From assembly GCA_011037195.1 (NCBI GenBank), contig JAAEAF010004368.1, positions 26,320 through 90,319 on the forward strand: a DNA stretch of 64,000 nt, read 5' to 3'. This document shows positions 10,701-19,330 of the stretch, one piece after another. This DNA comes from Triatoma infestans (lineage: Eukaryota > Arthropoda > Insecta > Hemiptera > Reduviidae). The notes below the pieces were generated by a model. That model saw only the letters and a program-made list of their open reading frames with translations. It was not told the DNA's origin and did no database searches. The position numbers were made by a program, and so were the translations under genes. How positions within the stretch are numbered: the stretch's first letter is position 1; each line of letters starts with the position of its first letter.

Positions 10701-10869
10701 AAAGATTGAAATATAAATATTTATTTACCGTAATTTATTCAAAAACTCATGTTTCAATGCTATTTGTATTCTTTCTAAAATGCAAAATATTAATGCTTGC
10801 TTTAGGGCACTATATCCTAGTTATTAAAAATGATTACAATCATATTCTGTAGATAATTCCAAACACTGT

Positions 10870-11080
10870 ATGTTCATGGTTGTTGTGGTGGTTTCACAAA
10901 ACCGATGACATCACGACCACGATGAAGCTAATACACTCTGGCCACAAAGGACGACGACTTGACATAGTAGAACAACTCGAAATATATAAACGCAAAACAA
11001 AAAACTTAATCAACGAACAGACAAAATTTGCCAGTAAACCATTATTCAAAACACTCTTCCCACAATAGCAACAGAAACGC
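10870..11080 (+). pseudogene. Penelope-like element, C-terminal end of the GIY-YIG endonuclease
   Basis: The frame ending at 11068 reads SGHKGRRLDIVEQLEIYKRK and LINEQTKFASKPLFKTLF. The pattern GKxLDxLEqxEIYxH...LNEQT is the usual last segment of Penelope-like polyproteins. Catalytic GIY and YIG motifs would lie upstream and are not seen, so this is a fragment. About 600 bp downstream lies an F1 hammerhead arm (11683-11835), but that arm belongs to a segment duplicated from around 16 kb, so linkage of the two is uncertain. Confidence 0.55.
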
Positions 11081-11682
11081 AATTACCAGTGCAAACATTA
11101 CACACGCAACAAATAGTTCTTAAACGGATTTTAGTTTTAGGTTTAGTTTTTAAATCTACTAGGTATATATATATATAAATTTACTAGTTTTATATATATA
11201 GGGGGAAAAAAAAGTGCTTATTTGGATGATGTTTGTGAATGATGATGTGATATGTTGAGTGGAATGCATAATAAAAAACTTAATTATATAAAAAAAAAAA
11301 AACATATTTAGGTATATATGCTTTGCGAGGATATGAATGTTGTGTGAAAAAGTGAAATAATTACTGGGAAGGCATAGTTATAAAAAATTTAATTATAACA
11401 ATCGTTTAATTTTAAATGAATGTATGAATTTTAAATGTTAGTTTAAATTGTTATTTAATTTTATTTAAATTTATTTTGTGTATTTTATATTTTATTTTGG
11501 TTAGTTAATTATTGTAAAGTAAATCTCCCTTCAACAACAGAGTTTTAAAAATTAGACCCCCCCCTCCACGTGTTGTGTCCATTGTAAGGAAAATTTGCCC
11601 TTTAACAACCCAAACACGTGTTTTCCCATCTAGCTGGCCGTATCCCTTGACCTAGTTTAAGAGTTTAGTTTTAAAATACAGT
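11081..11682. other. AT-rich sequence, possibly Penelope-like 3' region
   Basis: Contains TA-rich runs near 11162-11202, a poly(A) at about 11290-11302 and two GTG-centred words CCACGTGTTGTGTCC and AAACACGTGTTTTCCC (11570-11625). No frame of interest. It could be the 3' UTR of the Penelope-like fragment just upstream. Confidence 0.35.
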
Positions 11683-12410
11683 TAAATCAGTCAGTGTGAA
11701 AACTAAGTTTGCTCTGTGCAAGTCTGTGTTGTCACACTGTCTGAAAAATGCATCCTAAAGAATGGGCGAACGCCCGAAACCGGTCGATGACAACAAAATG
11801 AAGCAGGCTACCACGGAAAATGTTTCTGATACATTAGAAAATAGTGTATAATAAATAGCATGTTTTGAAGGATACATTATGACTAAATTTTAATGGTTGG
11901 TGTTAAGTATGCTCAGTGTTTATCAAATTATTTTTATTATGGGGGAACGATAAAAAATTACAGATTACCGATTAAAAGTGCAGATTATTTGCATGATATA
12001 CTTTTGAAATTTCCTATCGCGCCCACTTAAAAAATGCCACCATGATATCTTTCTCAACATATTCTTAATGTAATTTAAACATAAATTAATATCATTTAAA
12101 AATGATCATGATAAATACAAACAAATACATTTGATTGCCTCTATTATTTATTTCAATATCATCTCCTATATGCCGTTTGCTGCCAACCTACTTACATATC
12201 GATTTACTTACATATTTTCTTGTACTAACCCTGCTTGTATTTCACATTTATTTATTACTTGTACAAGTTTTTGACTGTCCAAAAACTTTGTATTACCTTT
12301 CTTTAAACTTTATCAGTACAGTTTACTCCTGAAATTTCTCCCCCCCCTCCCACCTAATAAAATGGAATAGCTTAAATGAAAAATGGCCAAATGAAATGAA
12401 AAAACTTAAA
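11683..12410 (+). repeat. Segmental duplication, copy 1 (F1 right arm plus flank)
   Basis: Nearly identical over about 720 bp to 15936-16652 in direct orientation. It begins inside an F1 right arm (GTTTGCTCTGTGCAAGTCTG), includes the mutated hammerhead motif at 11751-11789 (CTAAAGA instead of CTGAAGA), the F1 end TTTCTGA, the target sequence TACATTAGAAAATAGT and about 570 bp of ordinary flanking DNA. Because flank is shared, this is a DNA-level duplication and not a second insertion. Confidence 0.85.
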
Positions 12411-13080
12411 CAAATGAAATGGATTCCACTTAAACAAACAACAAGTTAAATATATTTTAATATAATTTAATAACTAAAACCTATTAATTTTTTTTTCGTA
12501 GTATTTTTGATAAAAAAAAAAAAAAGAAATTAGTAATAAATCTAAAATATTCAAAAAACTTGTAGAAGTAAAAATTACAATTTTTAATCCCATAAAATGT
12601 TAAGTTTAATAAAAGTAAATTGCTGTTTTAATCAATTTTTGAAATAAAAAAACCCACTGTACAAGAAAGTCTTTTTCTGGGAAGACTCTTTTAAAAGAAT
12701 GACAAAGTTTTTGTCAGCAAGGTTTTCATTTTTTATTTATTTTTTTTTTTTTTTGCCTTTCATCCTTTTTTTATTATGAAAATTGACAAGGTGCTTCATT
12801 TTTTTTTTTAAATATTCATCATTATAAATTTACTTCTTTAAAAGAAATAATTCCACAAAAACTTTTGTAATCTATATAAAATTTTAAGATAAAAACAAAA
12901 ATAAATTTATTGCAAAACAGTTAAAAATCTTTCATCATGCAAATCTCACGAGATTTTTACTCATCGACCAGTTACGGGCGTACGTATATGTATGGGCGTA
13001 CGATATTTACAAAATAAAGTTTTTTTTTTTTATGTTTTGTATTTTTAATTAAGATACGTCCCACATCTAAGGTAAATGAC
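12411..13080. other. Low-complexity AT-rich DNA with F1-like fragment
   Basis: Long A and T runs (for example 12738-12755, 13020-13031). At 12960-13000 a short decayed hammerhead-element piece is visible (CATCGACCAGTTACGGGCG). No coding potential. Confidence 0.45.
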
Positions 13081-13084
13081 GTTC

Positions 13085-13260
13085 AGAATATTCTCAGTGC
13101 ACTGCCGGCCTCCGGGCAGTGTCCTACTATTACAGCCAACAATGTGTATCACCGGACTCATTGAGCTTTAGAGGCTCCTAGAGGGGGGGAAAAAAAAAAA
13201 TCTGGAGTGAAACACTCACACAAATTTCTCTTACTAAAGTTTACAAAAAAATTAATACTG
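13085..13260 (-). mobile_element. SINE body fragment joined to repeat X 3' module
   Basis: Read on the minus strand, the SINE body (TCTAGGAGCCTCT, GTCCGGTGAT, GCCGGCAGTGCACTGAGAA) is present at 13185-13095, but the tRNA head is missing. In its place is the end of dispersed repeat X (GTGTGAGTGTTTCACTCCAG, then a T-run). The two share the word AGATTTTTT, so recombination or template switching at a T-run is plausible. Confidence 0.55.
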
Positions 13261-13350
13261 ACAAATTTTATTATTAGTATACAAAATTTAATGGAGCTGT
13301 AATGTGATAACAAGAAGAAAAATCTATAATTTTTAATTATAAAAATTATA

Positions 13351-13990
13351 ACTAGTAGTGCCGTATTTATTGGCGTGAATGTATTTATTGGCGTGAATGT
13401 ATTTATTGGCGTGAATGTATTTATTAGCGTAAATAGTATTTATTGCATGAATGTTAGTGTGAATGTATAGATTAGGTTTTTTATTTTGGGGTTGAAAGAA
13501 ATTTTATAAAAGTATTTCAACCCCACTAGGTTTAAGTTCAATTTAGGATTAGTCCATTTTAGGGGGTGCAGGAACATTTGCTGAAAGTACTGCACACCCC
13601 AACTAGTTTTATAGTAAATAGCCTCCTCAGAATAGATTATGTAGCTAAAGTGTACATAAAAATAAAAATGAAAATATTGATGCAACATGGCACCCAAAGT
13701 ACTTTTACTCGTCGTGAATTTTATTCAAATTACTTGTGGCAATTAAAGGGATGACACAACAATAAATCCACACTCCCCCTCGTCGACTAGATTGATGATA
13801 TAAGTGGGGACGTGTGGAAAGATTCAGAACCTGGGGCTCTTCCCCGCCTTGTTCAGCAAGGTGTTGTGCAAGCAAGAGGCCAACTAGGTAGCAGCATGTG
13901 TCATCCCAGATCGACACATGCTGCTACCTAGATTGGGGCGCTAATAACCACAGTAGTTGATGCGCCAAAAAAAAAAAAACTAGTAGTGCC
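13351..13990 (+). mobile_element. LINE family A 3' UTR copy with 12-bp TSD
   Basis: A perfect TSD ACTAGTAGTGCC lies at 13351-13362 and 13979-13990. The 616-bp element (13363-13978) starts in the UTR's 18-bp tandem repeat (GTATTTATTGGCGTGAAT, four to five copies, 13363-13445) and ends GGCGCTAATAACCA...GATGCGCC followed by poly(A) 13967-13978. It has no coding sequence. It is the best-preserved copy of this 3' UTR in the window. Confidence 0.85.
13884..13931 (+). other. 19-bp perfect hairpin in LINE family A 3' UTR
   Basis: Stem CTAGGTAGCAGCATGTGTC (13884-13902), 10-nt loop, and the exact reverse complement at 13913-13931. It sits about 35 nt before the poly(A). Weaker hairpins occupy the same position in the copy at 57655 (CTTGTC with GACAAG). 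Stem-loops near the 3' end are known recognition sites for some LINE reverse transcriptases; the role here is inference. Confidence 0.7.
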
Positions 13991-14148
13991 AGCCAGTCGC
14001 TAGTATTCAGGTCAAGAGCCGCGGTCAGTGCACGGTCAAAGGGACCGCCAAGGACAGGAACCGCCAAAGACACAGTGCTTTCAAAAAGGCCATTATACGG
14101 TCAGTATACAGAAGCCGCCTGGCCAATATACAAGTGTCAACAAATCAT

Positions 14149-14233
14149 TCAAAAGACCACCTGGCTACAGTCTTTGATAACCGGCAATAAACAAACACTC
14201 AAAAGACCACCTGGCTACAGTCTTTTGATAACT
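14149..14233 (+). repeat. Two-copy 50-bp direct repeat
   Basis: AAAAGACCACCTGGCTACAG starts at 14151 and 14201, followed in both by TCTTTGATAAC (second with an extra T). A diverged third relative may lie at 14085-14125. The surrounding 13990-14330 is GC-richer than average and unrecognised. Confidence 0.6.
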
Positions 14234-14734
14234 ACCAACACCTGTTGCCACACCTGTTCACCGACCAATTCAGGACCTAGGGTCCCGACACACGGCAAGA
14301 GATGTGGCCCGTAATTACACACTTGTCAATGTGTGGAGTGATGGCAATATAACGTCTCTTCACAAGAAGAGGGGATGATTATTCTTCAGTATTTCATCAG
14401 CGTATCATCAAGATTCTACGAGTGACATAGTTTATACATCGGAGCGCGTCCCTATCTAAGTATTTAAAACATATATTTATTTTTCAATCACTATAGTTGT
14501 GCATTCTAGTTACATTTTAAATCATTTTAAATTAATTGTAGTTATATCTTTTCAAACGTTTAATTTATTGTTAAAATATATATATCTATTTTCGTAAATT
14601 AGTAATTCATATTCCGAGTAACAACTCTCTAAAAATCTCTAATTAACTCCCAACTATTGATCGCATCACAACACCTCTCCAAGACATCTGAACCCTCTAA
14701 AGAGCAAATCGCAAAAACTGAAAAAAACCTGTTG

Positions 14735-14990
14735 AATATATAAATGGGTCCGCAATGCTGGATAACTTTTGGTATTTAATCCGTCGTAACATGCATATTC
14801 CTTTTGTTTTTGACCGGTTTCGGATTTTCATTCATCGTCAGAGCAAAGAATCATCAAGTTCGTGTAAAGAATTCACTTCAATGTAATGTTTTTTGTTACA
14901 CTCCGACACTTGTTTGGTTTGTTGGTTGTATATTCATGTACGGGAGGTTATAAGGTTATGTTACTATATGTGTGGGTTGTATTTAACAAC
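14735..14990. mobile_element. Hammerhead element family F2, one arm
   Basis: Contains GGGTCCGCAATGCTGGATAA, TTTAATCCGTCGTAACATGC, then a minus-strand hammerhead motif (14811-14844) and an inner region (AAGTTCGTGTAAAGAATTC) homologous to the complete F2 element at 46317-46648 and, in reverse complement, to 41700-41885. Only one arm and the loop remain. Confidence 0.65.
14811..14844 (-). ncRNA. Hammerhead-like motif, F2 arm
   Basis: Minus strand: CTGACGA, then stem II region TGAATGAAAATCC, GAAA, CCGG, TC. Stem II (about 3-4 bp with a GAAA loop) is imperfect in this copy. Core residues match the hammerhead consensus. Confidence 0.5.
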
Positions 14991-15109
14991 AAAATGGAAT
15001 TATTATAAATTATGATTATACATTAGAAAATAGTTGTTGTGGTGGTTGGTTCCGCAGAGCTGGAAAGTATCAGAGACATTTTCCGTGGTAGCCTGCTTGA
15101 TTTTGTGGT

Positions 15110-15147
15110 CATCGACCGGTTTCGGGCGTTCGCCCATCTTCAGGATG
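15110..15147 (-). ncRNA. Intact hammerhead ribozyme motif, F1 left arm
   Basis: The best copy in the window. Minus strand order: CATC (stem I), CTGAAGA, extra T, GGGC-GAAC-GCCC (four perfect stem II pairs), GAAA, CCGG, TC, GATG (perfect stem I partner). All invariant hammerhead core bases are present. Stem III is the palindrome ACCGGU, so the expected active form is a dimer of two transcripts or two tandem copies. The unpaired T between the core and stem II is unusual and could lower activity. Confidence 0.65.
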
Positions 15148-15231
15148 CATTTTTTCAGACAGTGTGACAACACAGACTTGCACAGAGCAAACTCAGTTTA
15201 CACACTGACTCTGTGTTTACACTTTAGTATT

Positions 15232-15916
15232 AATAATATATTATAGCTATTTCAACCAAACCTTAAAAAATTATTTAATTGAAAAATGGCAACACTGTTA
15301 TTATTATTACTTTTATAATTTTTTTTTATGGAGGGGGAAATGTCTTCGCACAAAGTGTGGGACTTGCACCCACTAAAAAACCCCCCTCCCTCATAAGCAC
15401 TTGTCCATTCCGGAACTACATATACAGGGTGGTGCCTCGTAACCGCGGGCTGCCTCCGGCCTAGCTGGACCACGTCCTCAGGAGGTCGAGGTGCCTATTC
15501 ATGTCTACAATCTTCATCCATAGGATCGTCCGGACAAAGGTAGCCACCCAGTTCTAACGGTCTTCCAAGGCGAGCATGGCCCTCACCACCGTCTCCCGTG
15601 AGATCCTCCCGATTTGGATTCCAGCTTCGGCCGTTCTCGCTCCCATCTGCCACATCTAAAAAAGATATGGAACGCTCATCCTTCTCTGCATCTCCGTAGA
15701 TGCACACTTCCACTTTCCCCACTCTCCATAGGTACTCCGGCAAAACAGCCATGCCCTGTGAGAAATTGGGTGAAGAAATAGTCGACCTCGCCCTGCCGCC
15801 TACTTACCCATTCAGGCAGACTGGAGAAGAGACTCGCGATCCACCTACCGCGGCGCTCATTCCCCCAACGCTTCTGCCACCTTCGCAGCGTGGCCGGCCT
15901 GGCCTCAGTCTGGCAC
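15232..15916 (-). pseudogene. R1-like LINE C-terminus captured as cargo
   Basis: On the minus strand the frame near 15752-15495 reads MAVLPEYLWRVGKVEVCIYG and GDAEKDERSISFLDVADGSE, the decayed knuckle region of R1-clade ORF2. Upstream part (15916-15760) corresponds to the linker with PRGRW-like and HGEVDYF-like words. The 3' UTR follows (to about 15340) with a short A-tail, and then 100 bp of non-LINE flank. About 8-10 percent different from the donor at 19568-20256 by eye. Confidence 0.75.
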
Positions 15917-15935
15917 TGAGGCTCTGTGTAAACAC

Positions 15936-16652
15936 AGAGTCAGTGTGTAAACTGAGTTTGCTCTGTGCAAGTCTGTGTTGTCACACTGTCTGAAAAATGC
16001 ATCCTAAAGAATGGGCGAACGCCCGAAACCGGTCGATGACAACAAAATGAAGCAGGCTACCACGGAAAATGTCTCTGATACATTAGAAAATAGTGTATAA
16101 TAAATAGCATGTTTTGAAGGATACATTATAACTAAATTTTAATGGTTGGTGTTAGGTATGCTCAGTGTTTATCAAGTCATTTTTATTATGGGGGAACGAT
16201 AAGAAATTACAGATTACCGATTAAAAGTGCAGATTATTTGCATGATATACTTTTGAAATTTCCTATCGCGCCCACTTAAAAAATGCCACCATGATATCTT
16301 TCTCAACATATTCTTAATGTCATTTAAACATAACTTAATATCATTAAAAAATAATTATGATAAATAAAAACGAATACATTTGATTTCCTCTATTATTTAT
16401 TTCAATATCATCTCCTATTTGCCGTTTGCTGCCAACCTTCTTACATATCGATTTACTTACATATTTTCTTGTACTAACCCTGCTTGTATTTCACATTTAT
16501 TTATTATTTGTACAAGCTTTTGACTGTCCAAAAACTTTGTATTACCTTTCTTTAAACTTTATCAGTACAATATACACCTGAAATTTCTCCCGCCCCCACC
16601 TAATAAAATGGAATAACTTAAATGAAAAATGGCCAAATGAAATGAAAAAACT
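15936..16652 (+). repeat. Segmental duplication, copy 2
   Basis: Partner of 11683-12410. It contains the F1 right arm with a mutated hammerhead (16000-16038, CTAAAGAA), the right TSD and about 560 bp of flank including GGGGGAACGATAAGAAATTAC and CCTATCGCGCCCACTT. Since this copy has a complete left arm and both TSDs nearby, it is probably closer to the original locus. Confidence 0.85.
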
Positions 16653-16654
16653 GT

Positions 16655-17275
16655 TCAGTAAAAACGCATTTCCGGTTTACGAATTTTCTTGAAACTCCTC
16701 ATTTTGGCAATCTATTTTTTTCTAATTAATTTTTGTTTAGATGGTAGTATTGTATAATCAACTATGATAGCATTTTACAGGAAAACATAACCCTGACCCA
16801 CCCCAAAAGTCCCCGTAAATGAGTTAACCCGGAGAAATGTTAAAGACAAAAAGTTGTAGCTCTTTATATGTTGTGTAGTTCACGGTTGGAGCCGTTATAG
16901 AAAAAATAGCAAAAAACTGAAAAATGTTTTTCAGTAAAAAAGCAATTTCGGCCATCCGATATTGTGGAAAATGTTACAAATAAAAGTTGAACCTGTTTGT
17001 ATGTGTACATGATATGTAATCTTTAAAGAAAATCGTTGAAACCGTTTTTGAGAAAATCACAAAAAAACTGAGAAAAAAAAACTAGTGAGTAAAGTGACAC
17101 GTCCGGTTTAACGATTGTTTACGAAAAGCTTATTCTCAGATCTTCTGGTAGCACTTTAACGAAATATTAAATTTGAACAGTCTGCGATTTTTTATTTTTG
17201 AGATATGCTATCTTACAGAAAGAAAGAAATTTTGGCGAATTGTTTCTTGTGTATGAACAAAATATTTTAAAAATT
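16655..17275 (-). repeat. Dispersed repeat X, minus orientation
   Basis: Reverse complement of much of 36900-37210: shared words include CTGTTCAGTAAAAACGC, CCGGTTTACGAATTTTCTTG, ATCAACTATGATAGCATTTT and GAAAATCGTTGAAACCG. The segment 16920-17270 looks like a second, related unit of the same repeat. No coding potential. Confidence 0.6.
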
Positions 17276-17285
17276 AAAAAATTTA

Positions 17286-18450
17286 GGGACGGGGATAGCT
17301 AAGTGGTTAGCGTAGTGAATTCCCACGCGGAGGCCCCGGGTTCGAGTCCAGCTGTGCTACCCTTAGATTTTTTCTTCAGGAGCCCTACAACTCACTGTCC
17401 TGTGATGGACATGGCCGTGTAGGTCCCGGCTCTAGAATTGGCCTACGGTATGTCCTGCCTGTCGTACGAGGCGACTAAAAGGGTGACCCTGCACAGGAAT
17501 TGACGTATTTTTAATAAGACATGCTCTAATCCAATGTGCGGATATTAAAAATCTAGAAGTAGCTTTAGAACTGCATACTTCTAGAAACAGAATTAGCGTT
17601 GGTCTGTGGTGCCTCCATCGCCCACCCTTCGGGGTGCAATCAGCCTCTGGCTCTCCAGGTTGGGGATTCCCTCCTCCAACCCATCCTGATCCTTTCCCCT
17701 TGCAGGTTGCCTGCAAGTATCCTGGGTTACTGACACCCCTGTTCTTCAGGCAATGGACAGGAATCAGTAGATGGACCGGCACATCCATCGGGCTTGTGGT
17801 CAGTCACGCTAGCTCGTTAGAGTTGAAACACTGAACTACGGGCGCAAGCGCCTACCGAGCCAATTTCTTGCAATTGAGGTTGGATTCGTAGTGGTCGTGG
17901 TTTAAACAGCAGCTCCAAGGACTGCAGTCATGAGTTGAGCGGGAGGAGACTCGCTATATAAAATGGAACCCCGGAACCAGCCCATAAGTTGGTAGCGCAT
18001 TTGCTGGGGTGCGCGGTTTACCAGAGCCTGTTAGAGTTTGCCTTCTCTAGCTTCTGGGAGTGAAGTGTGATCTTCGTGTGATCACTTTGCGCACAGGTTG
18101 AGCGTATCATAACCTGCCCTTAAATGGGTCAAGCGGGGGCGTGCCCGGATGGGCACCTCTGCCAGTGGGAGGCCTTGCACTATACCCACCCACTGGTGGC
18201 GACAGCCTTCTCTTGTTAAACGATCCCGTTGCTTGCAACGGGGGACCGGTAAACCCGAAAGGGTAGGTACGGTCTTAAAAGATCCCCTAAAGTCCAGAAG
18301 GATACAGGGTTGTCGGGAAAAATGTCCTGTGATGGACAGTGTTGTCTGTAACGAGAGAGACTGTCCAGAGGCCAGCAGTGCACTGAGTAGGTTCCGGGGG
18401 CTAATGACCATAGATGTTGACGCGCCTTAAATAAATAAATAAAATAAAAA
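17286..18450 (+). mobile_element. tRNA-derived SINE (head type 2) split by an insertion
   Basis: The head begins GGGACGGGGATAGCTAAGTGG (A box) and has B box GGGTTCGAGTCC and the body word TTAGATTTTTTCTTC. The SINE is interrupted at 17411 and resumes at 18323 with GTGATGGACAGTGTTGTCTG, GGCCAGCAGTGCACTGAGTA, and tail type A (GGGGGCTAATGACCATAGATG...GCGCC) plus an AAAT-rich tail to about 18450. Confidence 0.8.
17396..18338 (+). mobile_element. 911-bp unidentified retroposon inside the SINE, 16-bp TSD
   Basis: The 16-bp TSD TGTCCTGTGATGGACA lies at 17396-17411 and 18323-18338. The insert (17412-18322) is markedly GC-richer than its surroundings, begins TGGCCGTGTAGGTCCCGGCT, and ends in a short A-run. 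It contains words such as GCCTGTCGTACGAGGCGACT and GGGCGCAAGCGCCTACCGAG. Frames of 118 (minus), 109 (minus) and 93 codons (plus) match nothing I recognise. Long TSD and A-ended 3' boundary indicate target-primed reverse transcription. It may be an internally deleted or truncated LINE 5' region or a new SINE-like family. Confidence 0.75.
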
Positions 18451-19330
18451 AAAATTGCACTAAATTTACAATACTTCCTCTTATCAAAGTAACAGAAGTA
18501 AAAATATGAAAAGATGCAATACCAAAATACTTGTATTTTAATTCAAGTCTCAAATACTCCCCTCTCTCTATAACTTGTTCCCTTAGTATAACCTCAAATC
18601 CGCTTTATCTGGCATTTATTTTGTTCTGATTTTGGCGTATTGCCGCTAGATGTCGGGCTAGTTAGAGGTGAATAATGTTACTTTCACACACTAGTGTAAA
18701 TTGACTTTTAGTGTGTAACTCATTTGTGTATGAAAGCAGAACTTTCTTCACTAATTTAGGGTTATATCGTCACATTATTTAATGATTGCAGAACCCAAAC
18801 TATTTATGTACAATTCCGTATAATGTACAACTATGTAAATTCCAATATAATGTGTGTCTAAATTGTTGATTCAGAAAATATTATTCAAAAACTGGTATTA
18901 AATAAATGGGCAGAGATATGATACGATTCTGTGAAGTGTTCATTCGATCAATACAAAAGCAAAAGCTTTAGTATTTTGGAATAAGAGGTAATAAGGTTTT
19001 TTTTCCCGGTTTATCTTCCATATAGAATTTCAGTATTTACTCTCTAATGAACTCCTATTATTGTTGCATGCTTGTTATTGAGTCGTGACGGTTTTATACT
19101 TTTCCATTGATTTCTCTAACAAACTTTGTAATATCGTTCCTTTTCATAAAAAAAACTTTTCAGCTCCATTATCTCTTATATATAGTTTTGTGTTTATCTA
19201 TATTAAATGCATTTTTTTGTTTTAAATCACTTGGTTGATTAAATTTGTTTTTTGTTCTATAATAATGTGCCCCATTACTGGACCAAAGTCAGTGGTTTAT
19301 GTACTGCTTTTAATCTCTTAAGATTATAAA
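18451..19330. other. AT-rich DNA, nothing recognised
   Basis: About 880 bp without coding frames, TSD-bounded elements or RNA-gene promoters that I can see. Confidence 0.5.

Larger units (their letters stand above)
8215..10714 (+). mobile_element. Jockey-clade LINE with intact ends, 12-bp TSD and a large internal deletion
   Basis: A perfect TSD AGATTGAAATAT lies at 8215-8226 and 10703-10714. The element (8227-10702) has a 5' UTR, the start of ORF1, then jumps near 8715-8730 straight into the late part of ORF2, followed by about 0.23 kb of 3' UTR and poly(A) (10682-10702). Most of ORF1 and the whole apurinic endonuclease are missing. Because both ends and the TSD are present, the deletion was probably in the template RNA or arose during insertion. 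The open RT frame suggests a young copy. Confidence 0.9.
15019..16094. mobile_element. F1 hammerhead element with captured R1-like LINE segment, 16-bp TSD
   Basis: The perfect 16-bp TSD TACATTAGAAAATAGT is at 15019-15034 and 16079-16094. The element (15035-16078) has a left outer extension (15035-15067), a left arm to 15231, cargo (15232-15916), and a right arm to 16078 that is the inverted repeat of the left. The cargo is a piece of an R1-like LINE plus about 100 bp of its downstream flank, and its source or sister copy lies inverted at 19568-20256. The left hammerhead is intact; the right is mutated. A TSD of this length favours target-primed retroposition over a foldback DNA transposon. 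Confidence 0.8.

Noticed and set aside
10870..11835. One continuous Penelope-like element from the coding fragment to the F1 arm
   Set aside because: The arm and its flank are a duplicate of 15936-16652, so its adjacency to the coding fragment may come from the duplication.
13340..13400. Telomere or centromere satellite
   Set aside because: Only four to five units, bounded by a LINE TSD.
13363..13445. CRISPR-like array of 18-bp repeats
   Set aside because: Units are directly adjacent without unique spacers; it is a tandem repeat inside a LINE 3' UTR in a eukaryotic genome.
17286..17360. Candidate tRNA gene (A and B boxes, tRNA-like head)
   Set aside because: It is the head of a dispersed SINE. 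No 3' acceptor stem is formed, and the same head recurs at 30668, 38318 and 61925. The type 1 heads at 7608, 42006 and 45261 were rejected for the same reason.
17432..17788. 118-codon minus-strand frame inside the 911-bp insert
   Set aside because: Proline- and glycine-rich due to GC content. Competing frames are open on the other strand and no domain is seen, so I do not call it a gene.
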